Source: RPQJ01 sp963712815
Lineage (GTDB): Bacteria; Pseudomonadota; Gammaproteobacteria; Steroidobacterales; Steroidobacteraceae
DNA length: 64,000 nt
NCBI GenBank assembly: GCA_963712815.1
Contig: CAVQJL010000010.1
Span: forward strand, 62,001-126,000
Direction: 5' to 3'
Positions 9,706 to 18,973 of the stretch are shown piece after piece; positions within the stretch are counted from its first letter, which is position 1, and each line of letters begins with the position of its first letter. Both the position numbers and the translations under genes were made by a program. The notes below the pieces were generated by a model. The model saw only the letters and a list, made by a program, of their open reading frames with translations. It ran no database searches and was not told the origin of the DNA.

Positions 9706-10807
9706 TCAGAACCGCTCGTTCAGCGTCACGCCGACGCCGATCGTCGTCTGGTTCCAGTCGTAGTCGATCATGCTCTCGCCGTAGCCGGTGAACAGCTGCA
9801 CGTAGCCGCGAATCGGCCCGAGCAGCGGCCGGGTGGTCCAGCCGAACTGGGCGGCGCCCTTGCCGGTCGAGAGGTTGCCGCGCGCCATGAGCGTGAAGCT
9901 CTGTTCGCGCCAACGGTACAGCGCGTTGAACTCAGTGTAGCCGTAGTAGTCGGTGATGTCGGGGTTGTCCTCCCCGTCCCCGACGACCGCCCAGGCGCGG
10001 CCGAGCAGCACGAGGTTGCCGCGCTCGATGCCGCCCTCGACGAACAGCCGGTCCCAGCTGCGCGAGATCGGGTCGGCGCGGCCGTTCGACTGGTGCGTAA
10101 AGCCGAAGTTGAGCAGGTTCCACTGCCAACCGCCCAGTTCGACGCCGGGCCGGAAGCTGCCGAACAACTCGGGCATGTAGTTGGTCTCGCGGAACGGGCT
10201 CGAGATGTCCCCGGCGTAGACCTGCCACTGACTCTGCTGCGTGTAGGCGAACCACAGGCCCCAGCGGCGGTCCTCCGTGGTAAGGAGCCGTCCCTTGATG
10301 CTGAGCTGGAACTTCGCCTCGACGTCCTCGAAGTCGTAGTCGTCGGCGAAGGCCTCGAACAGGGGCTCGTAGGGCTCGCGGTTCACGTCCGTGGTGTAGC
10401 GGGCGAACAGCAGGTAGTTCGGCTGGTGCAGGCGGACGTAGGCCTTGCGCGGAGTCGGGCAGGAATCCCCAGGCCGTGTCGATGAGCTGGCCCGCGGGCG
10501 GAGGCGTTTCACGCGCGTAGGCGAGGCCCGTCTCGCTGCTCGCCACAGGTGGCGCCCCGGCACCGGCCGAGGCGCCACTCGCGGCGCCCGCCGGCGCGGG
10601 GACTGGCGCCATCACAGCACCCTCGCCTTCCTGCCGGACGGCGGCACCGATCGCCTCGTCGAAGCACGCGAGGCGGCGTGCCTCGTCCTCGATCCCGAGG
10701 CAGGCCGCACCGGGCGTGCCCGTTGCCGCAGCGGACACACAGGTGATCACACAGAGGACGACGCCCGCGGTCCAGAGTCCCACAGGCGTCGGCCCGCGAC
10801 TGCTCAT
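9706..10807 (-). CDS. pldA: Outer-membrane phospholipase A (one frameshift)
   Basis: OMPLA-type calcium-dependent phospholipase A1 in the outer membrane. The exported N-terminus has a hydrophobic signal (GLWTAGVVLCVITCVSAAAT) and a low-complexity Pro/Ala linker. The barrel begins KAYVRLHQPNYLLFARYTTD. The active site matches OMPLA: FTHQSNGRADPISRSWDRLF carries the catalytic His and Ser (H-x-S), and the downstream Asn/Gly context is kept. The protein ends TTIGVGVTLNERF, a typical barrel C-terminus with a terminal Phe. The frame breaks once near 10447-10452, between GFLPDSA and KAYVRL. In other bacteria OMPLA is activated by dimerisation when envelope integrity is lost. Confidence 0.85.
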
Positions 10808-10830
10808 CGGCAGGTCGCCCCGGGCAGTCG

Positions 10831-11397
10831 TCAGAGGTCCAGGCGGGTGATGCGTGCCCCGTCCACCGTCACGCCCGCCATCAGGCCGCTGTTCGACAGC
10901 ACGTAGCCGATGACCGGCTGCTGCGCGGTGGCGGTGGTCATCTGCGCGCTCGCGCCCACCGAGATCATCGTGACCGACGCGTCGACGCCGGCCGTCCAGC
11001 CGCGGCTGTTCTCGAAGCTGCGCAGCGCGTCGTCCGTCATGAACAGCAGGAACATGGCCGTGGACTGGGCGCCGGCCTGCAGGCCGATCGAACCCGCGGT
11101 CGTGCGGTGATAGCTCACGGTCTTGCCGCCCTTGCGCAGCGCGCCGTCGCCGCGCGAGGCGCCGACGATGAAGCCCGCCTCCAGCACGGCCGGGAACACC
11201 AGCACGGCCTTGGCGCGGTTCACCAGCTCACGGGAGCCCGGCTCCTGCTGGTACAGGTTGGCGAGCGCGTTGTCGACGGACGAGTCGATGGACTGCCGGC
11301 GCGTGGCCGGGTCGCCCGAGCTCGAGCCCGTGGTCGTACAGCCGGAAGCAAACACCACCAGGGCGGCCAGCGAAGCGACGAAAATTCTCTTGTTCAT
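10831..11397 (-). CDS. SYLF/YSC84-domain lipoprotein
   Basis: Lipid-binding SYLF-domain protein of 188 residues, intact, anchored as a lipoprotein (lipobox ASGC). The domain is recognised from NRAKAVLVFPAVLEAGFIVG, SRGDGALRKGGKTVSYHRTT, GSIGLQAGAQSTAMFLLFM and SVTMISVGASAQ. The family is linked to phosphoinositide/lipid binding in eukaryotes; bacterial members are exported and poorly characterised. The gene starts 29 bases before the end of the upstream NhaC gene and shares its strand, so the two may be co-transcribed. Confidence 0.82.
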   Translation of the reverse strand: MNKRIFVASLAALVVFASGCTTTGSSSGDPATRRQSIDSSVDNALANLYQQEPGSRELVNRAKAVLVFPAVLEAGFIVGASRGDGALRKGGKTVSYHRTTAGSIGLQAGAQSTAMFLLFMTDDALRSFENSRGWTAGVDASVTMISVGASAQMTTATAQQPVIGYVLSNSGLMAGVTVDGARITRLDL

Positions 11398-11425
11398 ACA
11401 GCGATCCTCGATTGAATTTCTAAGG

Positions 11426-12890
11426 TCAGGACTTGGAACTCGATTCGGGCGACGGCGCCTTCAGCATGCGGATGCCGAGGAATGCCAGTGCGACCGAGAT
11501 CAGCGGGCTCAGGATGTTGAAGAACGTGAAGGGTGCGTACGCCACCGTCGCCACGCCGAGCGTAGCTGCCATGAAGGCGCCACAGCTGTTCCAGGGGATC
11601 AGCGCCGAGGTCACGGTCGCCGAGTCGCCGAGCGACCGCGACAGCACGACCGGGGCGAGGCCCCGCTTCTGGAAGGCGCCCTTGAACATGCGGCCGGGCA
11701 GCACGATGGCGATGTACTGGTCGGCGGTCACCACGTTCGTGGCGACGGTCGAGCCGACCGTCGCGGCGACGAGGCCGCCGTTCGACTTGACCGCGGCCAG
11801 CACCGGCGCGATCAGGCGCTCGATGACGCCGGCCTTCTCGACCACGCCGCCGAAGGCGAGCGCGACGATGATCAGCCAGATGGTGTCGAGCATGCGCTCC
11901 ATGCCGCCGCGCGAGGCCAGCATGATCGATCGCCTCGTAGCCGGTACTGGAGGTGTACCCGCTCGCCAGCGCCAGCCAGGCGCCCTTGAGCAGCGCGAGC
12001 GGTGCCGACAGGTCGGGATCCGCTGCGAAGGCGATCACCCGCTCCGGCGCCGTCGCGACAGCGAGCACCGCGCCGGCGAGCGCACCCATCATGATGGTCG
12101 TGAACGGCGGGAAACGCAGCGCCGCCAGCACGATCACGACGACGAGCGGCAGGAAATGCACCAGCGAGACGTCGAAGGTCTGGCGGATGCTCTCGAGCTT
12201 CTCGGTCGCGTCGAAGTCGCCGGGCGAGCCCATGAAGAAGAAGATCGTCAGCGTGATCGCGAGCGCCGGGATCGAGGTCCACAGCACCTCGCGCAGGTGC
12301 TTGTACAGGTCGGCGCCGCCGACGGCGGCCGCGAGGTTGGCCGTGTCCGACAGCGGCGAGGACTTGTCGCCGAAATAGGCCCCGGAGATGACGGCCCCGG
12401 CGGTAACCGCCGGGCTCAGCTCCATGTTGACGGCGATGCCGATCGAGCCCGATGCCGATCGTCGCGGCCACGGTCCACGAGCTGCCGATGCTGAAGCGCG
12501 ACGATGCCGCAGATGATCGCCGTCGGTCATGTAGAAGTAATGCGGGCTCAGGATCTGCAGGCCGTAATAGACCATGGCCATCAGCGTGCCGCTCATGGCC
12601 CAGGCGCCGGTCAGCGCGCCGACCGCGAACAGGATGAAGATCGCGCCGACGCCGGTACCGACGCTCGCGATCGCCGCCTCGCGCAGCTGCTCGAGCGTGT
12701 AGCCGGCCCGCCGCCCGATGACCAGCGCAATCATCGCCGCCAGCACCAGCGCAACCTGGTTCGGTCCCTTCGCGCCGGCGTCTCCGAACAGGTAGAAGGA
12801 CAGCCCGACGAGCACGATCAGCGCGACGATCGGGATCGCCGCCTCCGTCATGGTCAGCGGCCGGATCCCGGCAGGCGTGTCTTCGGTCAT
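11426..12890 (-). CDS. nhaC: NhaC-family Na+/H+ antiporter (at least three frame breaks)
   Basis: Multi-spanning inner-membrane sodium/proton antiporter, about 488 codons after joining frames, the usual NhaC length. Recognisable parts in order: TEAAIPIVALIVLVGLSFYL at the N-terminus; ASVGTGVGAIFILFAVGALT; SPAVTAGAVISGAYFGDKSS, the characteristic ion-binding loop; WTSIPALAITLTIFFFMGSP; and the C-terminal stretch TVATNVVTADQYIAIVLPGR with ALIPWNSCGAFMAATLGV. Frames change near 12440-12520 (two breaks) and near 11925-11935. Physiological role would be sodium extrusion or pH homeostasis. Confidence 0.85.
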
Positions 12891-12982
12891 TGCTTGTTCT
12901 TCGCTGTCACGGGTCGCCGGGCCGGCGTGCGCCCCGCGACCGCGACGGCATCGCCGTCACGTCGCGGGACGCACGCACCGGA

Positions 12983-13551
12983 TCAGTCACCGCACAGCAG
13001 GCGCATGCGTCGCTCGGCGCGGTCGAATTCCGCGTCGGTGTTCGCATCGAGCAGCTGCTGCTTGGCGGCCTCGCAGGCGTCGGCCGCGGCGACGTCGCTC
13101 GGCCGGGCGCCGGCAGCCGCGGCAGCCGTCGCAACGCTCGTCCGGCACCAGCCGGATGTTGTTGAACTGGCCGCGCTCGACCGACACGCAGTCGCCGACG
13201 CGCAGGCCCGCCTGCTCCGTGGTGATCCGGATCGTGTTGGTACCGCCGATCAGCACCGTGTACTCGAAGCCGGTCGACGAACCGGCCGCGCCGGCCAGCC
13301 GGCTGCCGACCGCCGCGCCGCCGACGCCGCGCAGCGCGCGGTTGCTGCGCGACTGTCCGGAGCCCGAAGCGACACCGAGCGCGCCGCCGACCAGCGTGCC
13401 GGCCGTCTGTGCGCCCTGGTTCTCGAGGTTGACCTGACGAACCGCCGTGATGCGGCCGTAGCTGATCTGCGACCTGCGCGATGGCGTCCGCCGCGACCAG
13501 CGTGGCACCGAGCACGACGACCGACGCGAGAGCTGTCCACCGAAAGTTCAT
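12983..13551 (-). CDS. Glycine-zipper envelope protein, SlyB-like (frameshifted)
   Basis: Exported small protein. A signal peptide reads MNFRWTALASVVVLGATLVA from the ATG at 13551, preceded by an AGGAG ribosome-binding site. The body reads ISYGRITAVRQVNLENQGAQ followed by a glycine-zipper membrane segment (TAGTLVGGALGVASGSGQS) as in SlyB/Rick_17kDa-type proteins, then GFEYTVLIGGTNTIRITTEQ. The C-terminal tail reads AAKQQLLDANTDAEFDRAE and ends LLCGD. The frame breaks near 13470 and again near 13105-13160. SlyB-type proteins sit in the outer membrane and support its integrity; the specific role here is unknown. Confidence 0.68.
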
Positions 13552-13774
13552 TGCCAATGCTCCTGAGATTGAATTGGATGGTTGCGACCGCCAGGCCGCC
13601 ACCTGCGATCGGCGGCCGACGGCAGGATCGGGTTGGCCTCCGGCGCCTGCGCGCCGACCGAGCGCGATCGAGACCTGGGGCCGCGGACCGCGGCCATCCG
13701 CGATGCAGCGCGATTGTCGCAGGAAACACGGCCGCTGCCCATCGCGGAAAGGTCGATGCCCGGAGCCGCGCTGT

Positions 13775-14701
13775 TCATGCCCAGCGCGGGTCCGCGGTGA
13801 TGTTGATGGTGAGCCACGCCTCGTGGATCGGTCGGCCCACCGCCGCCCAGATGCGCTCGCGCAGCCCGTCCTGCGCGGGGACGGTCTGGAGCGCGAACCC
13901 GGGCCCGACGACGATGTTGACCTCGACGAGGTGCGAGCGCCCGATCTTGGCGACGTGGGTGCTGTGGCTCTGGATGTCGTGCTCGCTGCGAATGGCTCGC
14001 ATCTCGGCCTCGACGCGCCCGTGATGGCGTCGTCCTCGCTCGCCATGTGCAGCAGTTCGGCCGCGCTGCGCCTGAGCACGCTGATCGGCACGGGCAGGAA
14101 GAGCAGCGCCAGCACCATGACGAGCACGCTGTCCGCATACCGTGCCCAGAGCGTCGCTGCGGCTCCGGCAGCACGAACAACGCCGCGAAGCCGAGCGAGC
14201 GTCACGAGGCTGAAGGCGGCGTCGAGCAGCCACTCCCGACCGTCGTTGCGCACCAGCTGTGAGCCCGTGAGGCGGGCAACGCGCAGTTCGTAGCCGCCGA
14301 TGGCGAGCGACACCACGGCCGTCAGGGCGCCGAACCAGACCACGCTGGCGGCATCCACCTCGTCCCCGCCGGCAGCGCAGGCCCTCGACGCCATTGACGA
14401 ACGCGTACACGCAGATCGACCAGCACCAGCAGCGCATTGACCCCGTTCACCAGCGGCTCGACGTGCGCGTAGCCGTACTGGAAGCGCCGGTCGGCGGGCC
14501 GGGCCACGAGCCGCGCCGCCACGAGGTAGAGCACCGAGCCGACCAGGCTGACGAGCGAGAAGATCCCGTTCAGGATCACGACGTCGGACTCGATCGCCAG
14601 GCCCCAGGCGAGGCTGCCGAGGGCGAGCACCGCGACGCCGACGAGCGAGAGCGTCAGCGTGCGCTGCTCGATCCGGGCGGATTGCTCCGTTGTGATGTCA
14701 T
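13775..14701 (-). CDS. Cation diffusion facilitator (CDF) exporter (several frame breaks)
   Basis: Inner-membrane divalent cation/proton exporter of the CDF family, expected to remove Zn, Co, Fe or similar ions. N-terminal helices read LTLSLVGVAVLALGSLAWGL and SDVVILNGIFSLVSLVGSVL, then the FQYGYAHVEPLVNGVNALL segment (Y-G-H/E-P pattern of the family). The cytoplasmic C-terminal domain reads HVAKIGRSHLVEVNIVVGPG and ends WLTINITADPRWA. Several frame breaks fall between 14180 and 14440. The start is uncertain: the ATG at 14701 is one frame away from the homologous N-terminus, so a further break is assumed there. The 223 bases between this stop and the next gene start hold no feature I can support apart from that gene's ribosome-binding site. 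Confidence 0.72.
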
Positions 14702-14753
14702 GAATCGCCGCGTCAGACCAAGGAACCGCTCGCGGTATCGCGGCTCGCGAGGT

Positions 14754-15996
14754 CTAGAGCGACTTGCGGACGGTCAGCCAGAACTCGGTCTTGCTGTAGG
14801 TCAGCGCCGGAATGTTGCTGTCCTCGTAGTCGTACTCGAACGTCGGCCGCAGCGACCAGCCCGGCGCAAAGCGCCAGACCAGGCCGCCGCCCACGTACCA
14901 GAGGTCGTCGGTGCGTTCGAGCAGCAGGTCCGGGTCGGTCGTGAAGTCCGGCCGCTCTTCGTCGAAGGCCTCGTTGACGTACTCCGCCCAGAGGAACAGA
15001 TCGAGATTGTCCGATGAAAGAATGGTCGAATTCGCCGTTCACGCTCCAGAACGTGTTGTCGCCGTCGATGCGATCCTGCGTGGCCCACTCCTGGCCAAAG
15101 GCTCCGCCCAACCCGAAGGACGTGCGGCCGCTCGCCAGCGAGTGCGACCAGCCGGCGGTGAACTCCGCGATGTCGCGCGTGCGGACGCGCAGCGGCCCCC
15201 GCGGATAACGGCGCTCACGCAGCTCGCCGCCGAGGGTGAGCCGGTCGTTCGGCCCGAAGCCGAGGTCGTAGGTCGCGAACACGCCCCAGTCGTTGCGGTG
15301 CTGACCGTCGCCCCGGTAGCTCACGCGTCCGCGCATTCCGAAGCGCAGGCTGTCGTCGTCCACAGGGCGGCTCAGGTTGACGTTCCAGCGCCAGTCGGAA
15401 TCGTTGCGACGGTCCTTGTCGTCGTACCAGCGGAAGCGGTAGTCCAACGTTCCATTGAGCGAGTGGCGCTCGGTCAGCGCCGTGCTCCAGCCGCCACCGA
15501 CCCGAATCGGCAGGAAGGTATCGTGGTTGCCGCCGCCGCCGAAGATGTCCGTGGAGTCGGTGTTGTTCTGGCGATAGTTGCCGATGCCGGTCTCGCCGTA
15601 GAAGAACGGCGCCCAACCGCGCGTGACGTATCCCGCCGCCAGGCGGTCGTAGGTCTCCGCCTGCGACTGCGAGTCCCGCGGCAGGTTTTCATAGCGCAGT
15701 ACTGCCTCGAACTCGATGACGGCGCGCGAATACTCGCCGAGGGCGTAGTAGGACCGAGCCAGTCCGAGGTGGGCCTCGACGGAGCTCGGGTCCGCAGCCA
15801 GTGCTTCCTCGAACGCCTGCTTCGCCTCCTCCGGCTGGCCGGCGGCCAGAAGCTCGCTGCCCCGCTGCAACGCCATCGGCGGCAGACGCCGCGGCATTCG
15901 CCGCCACGCCGACCGCGCCGGCGATCGCGAGGACCAGCGCAGCAGCGCCATGATCGTCCGAGGCCGCTCCCGCCACGATGCCGTCGCACTGTCCAT
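14754..15996 (-). CDS. TPR plus outer-membrane beta-barrel protein (frameshifted)
   Basis: Exported protein of roughly 410 residues. The signal peptide is readable in one frame (AAALVLAIAGAVGVAANAAA) and the mature part in another, so a break lies near 15880-15910. Two TPR-like units follow (SELLAAGQPEEAKQAFEEAL; HLGLARSYYALGEYSRAVIE), then a beta-barrel of alternating aromatic strands (GWSTALTERHSLNGTLDYRF, WGVFATYDLGFGPNDRLTLG) ending TYSKTEFWLTVRKSL. A second break lies near 15015. TPR-then-barrel is the layout of surface-lipoprotein assembly modifiers and related porin-like proteins; I cannot say which. The start could be 16005 or 16014 instead; all three are in frame. Confidence 0.65.
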
Positions 15997-16078
15997 CGGA
16001 TGCATGCCCCGCATCCGTTCGCAGATGCCACGAGAACGGGTGCCGGCCGGGACCGGCCCCGCCGCAACGGCCGCACCG

Positions 16079-17332
16079 ATAGAAGTCGACCGGGTCGCGG
16101 ATGATCGGGCAGGTCATGCAGTGACCGCCGCCGCGGCCGCGGCCGAGCTCCGACCCGTCGATCTCGACGACCTCGACGCCGGCCTTGCGCAGCAGCGCGT
16201 TCGTGTAGGTGTTGCGGTCGTAGGCGAATACGACGCCCGGCGACGCGCACACGAGGTTCGCGCCACTGTCCCACTGGGTGCGCTCGCGCATGTAGGCGTT
16301 GCCGCCCGTCTCGATGATGCGCATCTTCTTGACGCCGAGCGCCTTGCCGACGACCTCCGCGAAACGGCCCTCGTCCTTGCGGATCTCGATGCCGCTCGGC
16401 TTGTCCGACGGATACAGCGAGAAGGTCTGCACGTGGTCCATGATGTCCGGGTACTGCAGCACGCAGTCACGGTCGGCGAACGTGAACACCGTGTCGAGAT
16501 GCATCGCGGCGCGCAGCTTCGGCATCGCGCAGATCATCACGCGCTCGGCCGCCTTGTGCTTGAACAGCGCCGCCGCGGCCTGCTCGATCGCCTGCCGCGA
16601 GGTGCGCTCGCTCATGCCGATCAGCACGATGCCCTTGCCGACCGGCATGACGTCGCCGCCTTCGAGCGTCGAGAGGCCCCAGTGCTTGGTCGGGTCGCCC
16701 CACCAGACCTTCACCTTGCCGGCGAAGCGCGGGTGGAACTTGTAGATCGACGTCGTGAGGATGGTTTCCTCGTGGCGCGCCGGCCAGTAGAGCGGATTCA
16801 GCGTCACGCCGCCGTAGATCCAGCAGGTCGTGTCGCGCGTGTACAGCGTGTTCGGCAGCGGCGGCAGCAGGTACTCCGCCACGCCGGAATTCGCCTCGCG
16901 CGCCAGCTTCAGCGACTCGCCGCCGAAGTCGTCCGGCACGTCGTAGGTCGAGAGGCCGCCGATCAGCGTCTCGGCCAGCTCGCGGTTCTCGAGCGTCTCG
17001 AGGTAGGCGCGCGTCTCCGCCATCAGGCTGATGCCGACCTCGTTCGCGGTGATCTGGTTGTCGAGGATCCACTTCTTGGCTTCGGGGATCGCCACGGTCT
17101 CGGCCAGCATGTTGTGCATCTCGAGCACTTCGATGCCGCGGTCGCGCATCTTCTGCATGAAGTCGAAGTGGTCGCGCTTGGCGGTCTCGACCCAGATCAC
17201 GTCGTCGAACAGCAGCCGGTCGTTGTTCGAGGGCGTCAGGCGCTGGTGGGCGCGGCCCGGCGCGCAGACCATCACGAGGCGCAGCTGGCCCACTTCCGAG
17301 TGGACGCCGAAGGCAGGGGTCTTGTCAGTCAT
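16079..17332 (-). CDS. arcA: Arginine deiminase (stop codon not visible)
   Basis: Hydrolyses arginine to citrulline and ammonia in the cytoplasm, first step of the arginine deiminase pathway. The whole enzyme reads in one frame for about 418 residues: LTPSNNDRLLFDDVIWV, NTLYTRDTTCWIYGG, STLEGGDVMPVGKGIVLIG, MHLDTVFTFADRDCVL, RIIETGGNAYMRERTQWDSG and the C-terminal RGGGHCMTCPIIRDPVDF with the nucleophilic Cys. Family members end at or just after this motif, but here the frame stays open into the downstream TPR/barrel gene, so the real stop has probably been lost to an indel near 16078. It follows the arginine/ornithine antiporter by 78 bases; arcB (carbamoyltransferase) and arcC (carbamate kinase) are absent from the window. 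Confidence 0.9.
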
Positions 17333-17365
17333 TTCCGTTGCTCCATGTCAGGGGTTGGAGGCGGA

Positions 17366-17393
17366 CCGGCGTCGCGTCATGCCGCGACGCCGG
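17366..17393. repeat. 11-bp perfect stem-loop between arcD and arcA
   Basis: Inverted repeat CCGGCGTCGCG / CGCGACGCCGG with a 6-base loop (TCATGC), inside the 78-base gap between the antiporter stop and the arcA start. It lacks a T-run on either strand. Position suggests an mRNA processing or stabilising hairpin that lets arcA and arcD be expressed at different levels; that role is inference. Confidence 0.5.
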
Positions 17394-17410
17394 CCCTAGG
17401 TTGATACCGG

Positions 17411-18852
17411 TCAGACGGTGATCCGTCCGGTGGCGAGCGCACCAGAGCGCGATCACGGCGCCGACGGCGATCAGCCCAAACAGCAACCGCCTCGCTCTTC
17501 GCGAACACCTGCGCACCGGCATCCTTGCGGGCGCGCCAGAACAGCAGCGTGGCCGGCAGGTAGATCAATGCCGAGAGCAGGATGTACTTGAGGCCGCCCG
17601 AGTAGATCATCAGCGATCGAGTAGAACGTCGCGATCCCGGCGATGATCAGCTCCTTGTTGCGCGCGCCCGGCGTCCTTCTCGTAGGTCTCGCCCGTGTAG
17701 GCGAGCTTGAGCGCGTAGGCGGCGACCAGCAGGTACGGAATCAGCGTCAGCGCGCTGGTGAGCTCGAGCGCCAGCTGGAACGCGTACGTCGTGAACATCG
17801 TGACGATCAGGAACACCTGCACGATGATGTTGGTGAGCAGCAGCGCGTTGACGGGCACCTTGGCCTCGTTGGTCTTCTCGAAGTACTTGGGGAACAGCCC
17901 GTACTTCGCGGCGAGGTAGGGCACCTCGGCCGCGAGCAGCGACCAGGCGAGGTAGGCACCCAGCACCGAGACGATCAGGCCGGCGCTGATGAACTTGGCG
18001 CCCCACGGGCCCACCATCGCCGCCAGCACGCCGGCCACCGACGGCGCGCGCATCGCCGCGATCTCCTCGCGCGGCAGCACGCCGAACGAGAGCACCGTGA
18101 CGGCGACCAGCAGCGAGGTGACGATCAGGAAGCCGATCACGGTCGCGCGACCGACGTCCTCGCGCTTCATGGCATAGCGCGAGTACACGCTCGCGGCCTC
18201 GATGCCGATGAACACGAACACCGTGACCAGCATGGTCTGGCGCACCTGGGTCCAGATCGAGCTGAAGGTCTTCTCCGTCTCCGGGCCGCCCCAGAGGTTG
18301 TCGTAGAAGATCTGCCCGTCGAAGTTGAACAGCAGCACCACGACGAACAGCAGCAGCGGCACGATCTTGGCGATCGTGACGATCTTGTTGATGCCGGCCG
18401 CGCCCTGCACGCCGCGCAGGATCAGGAAGTGGAAGGCCCAGACCATCACCGATGCGACGAGCACGGCCGTGAGCGTGTTGCCGTCGCCGAAGACCGGGAA
18501 GAACGCGCCGAGCGTCGACTTGATCAGCACCCAGTACGAGACGTTGCCGACGCAGGTGCCGATCCAGAAGCCGACCGCGGCGGCGAAGCCCCAGTACTCG
18601 CCGAAGCCGTACTTGGCATAGGCGAAGATGCCCGAATCGATGTCGGGCTTGCGCGCGGCCAGCGTCTGGAAGACGAACGCCAGCATCAGCATGCCGCCGG
18701 CGGCGATGACCCAGGCGATCAGCGCGCCGTAGACGCCGGTGGCACCCGGCGAATCGGGACGGCAGCGTGAAGATGCCGGACCCGATCATCGAACCGACCA
18801 CCATCGCGATCAGCGCTGGCAGTGCGAGTTTCTGGACGGTGGATGCTGTCAT
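17411..18852 (-). CDS. arcD: Arginine:ornithine-type antiporter, APC superfamily (about four frame breaks)
   Basis: Inner-membrane basic amino-acid/polyamine antiporter, about 480 codons. The N-terminus LALPALIAMVVGSMIGSGIF carries the GSxIGSGIF substrate-site motif of the APA family. Later helices include FGEYWGFAAAVGFWIGTCVG, FVFIGIEAASVYSRYAMKRE (the TM6 G-I-E-A region), and AYLAWSLLAAEVPYLAAKYG. The C-terminal helices read MIYSGGLKYILLSALIYLPA and ALATGRITV before the stop. Breaks lie near 18745, 17640, 17485 and 17435. Its place directly upstream of arginine deiminase supports exchange of arginine for ornithine or citrulline, though other basic amino acids cannot be excluded. Confidence 0.82.
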
Positions 18853-18919
18853 GGATCGATGCCTCTGATTTGGAGTCGCGGAACGGTGGGCAAACGGTCG
18901 TGGTCCGTCGGGGCGGTCC

Positions 18920-18939
18920 GCCTGGCGCTATCGCCAGGC
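18920..18939 (-). terminator. 8-bp stem-loop downstream of the RND pump gene
   Basis: GCCTGGCG-CTAT-CGCCAGGC, perfect 8-bp stem with a 4-base loop, 35 bases beyond the RND stop and 70 bases before the antiporter start. No T-run follows, so it is only a candidate transcription end or processing hairpin. Nothing else is seen in this 121-base gap. Confidence 0.35.
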
Positions 18940-18973
18940 CGCGAACCGTATCAGTCTCATGTGTCAGGTTTAA

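Noticed and set aside
13552..13774. A possible small gene upstream of the glycine-zipper protein
   Set aside because: An open frame exists, but it lacks a ribosome-binding site of its own, has no recognisable domain, and is most likely leader sequence.
15689..17332. A 547-residue single frame joining arginine deiminase to the next protein
   Set aside because: ArcA homology ends exactly at its usual C-terminus (CMTCPIIRDPVDF); the rest is out-of-frame TPR/barrel gene. A lost stop is more likely than a fusion.
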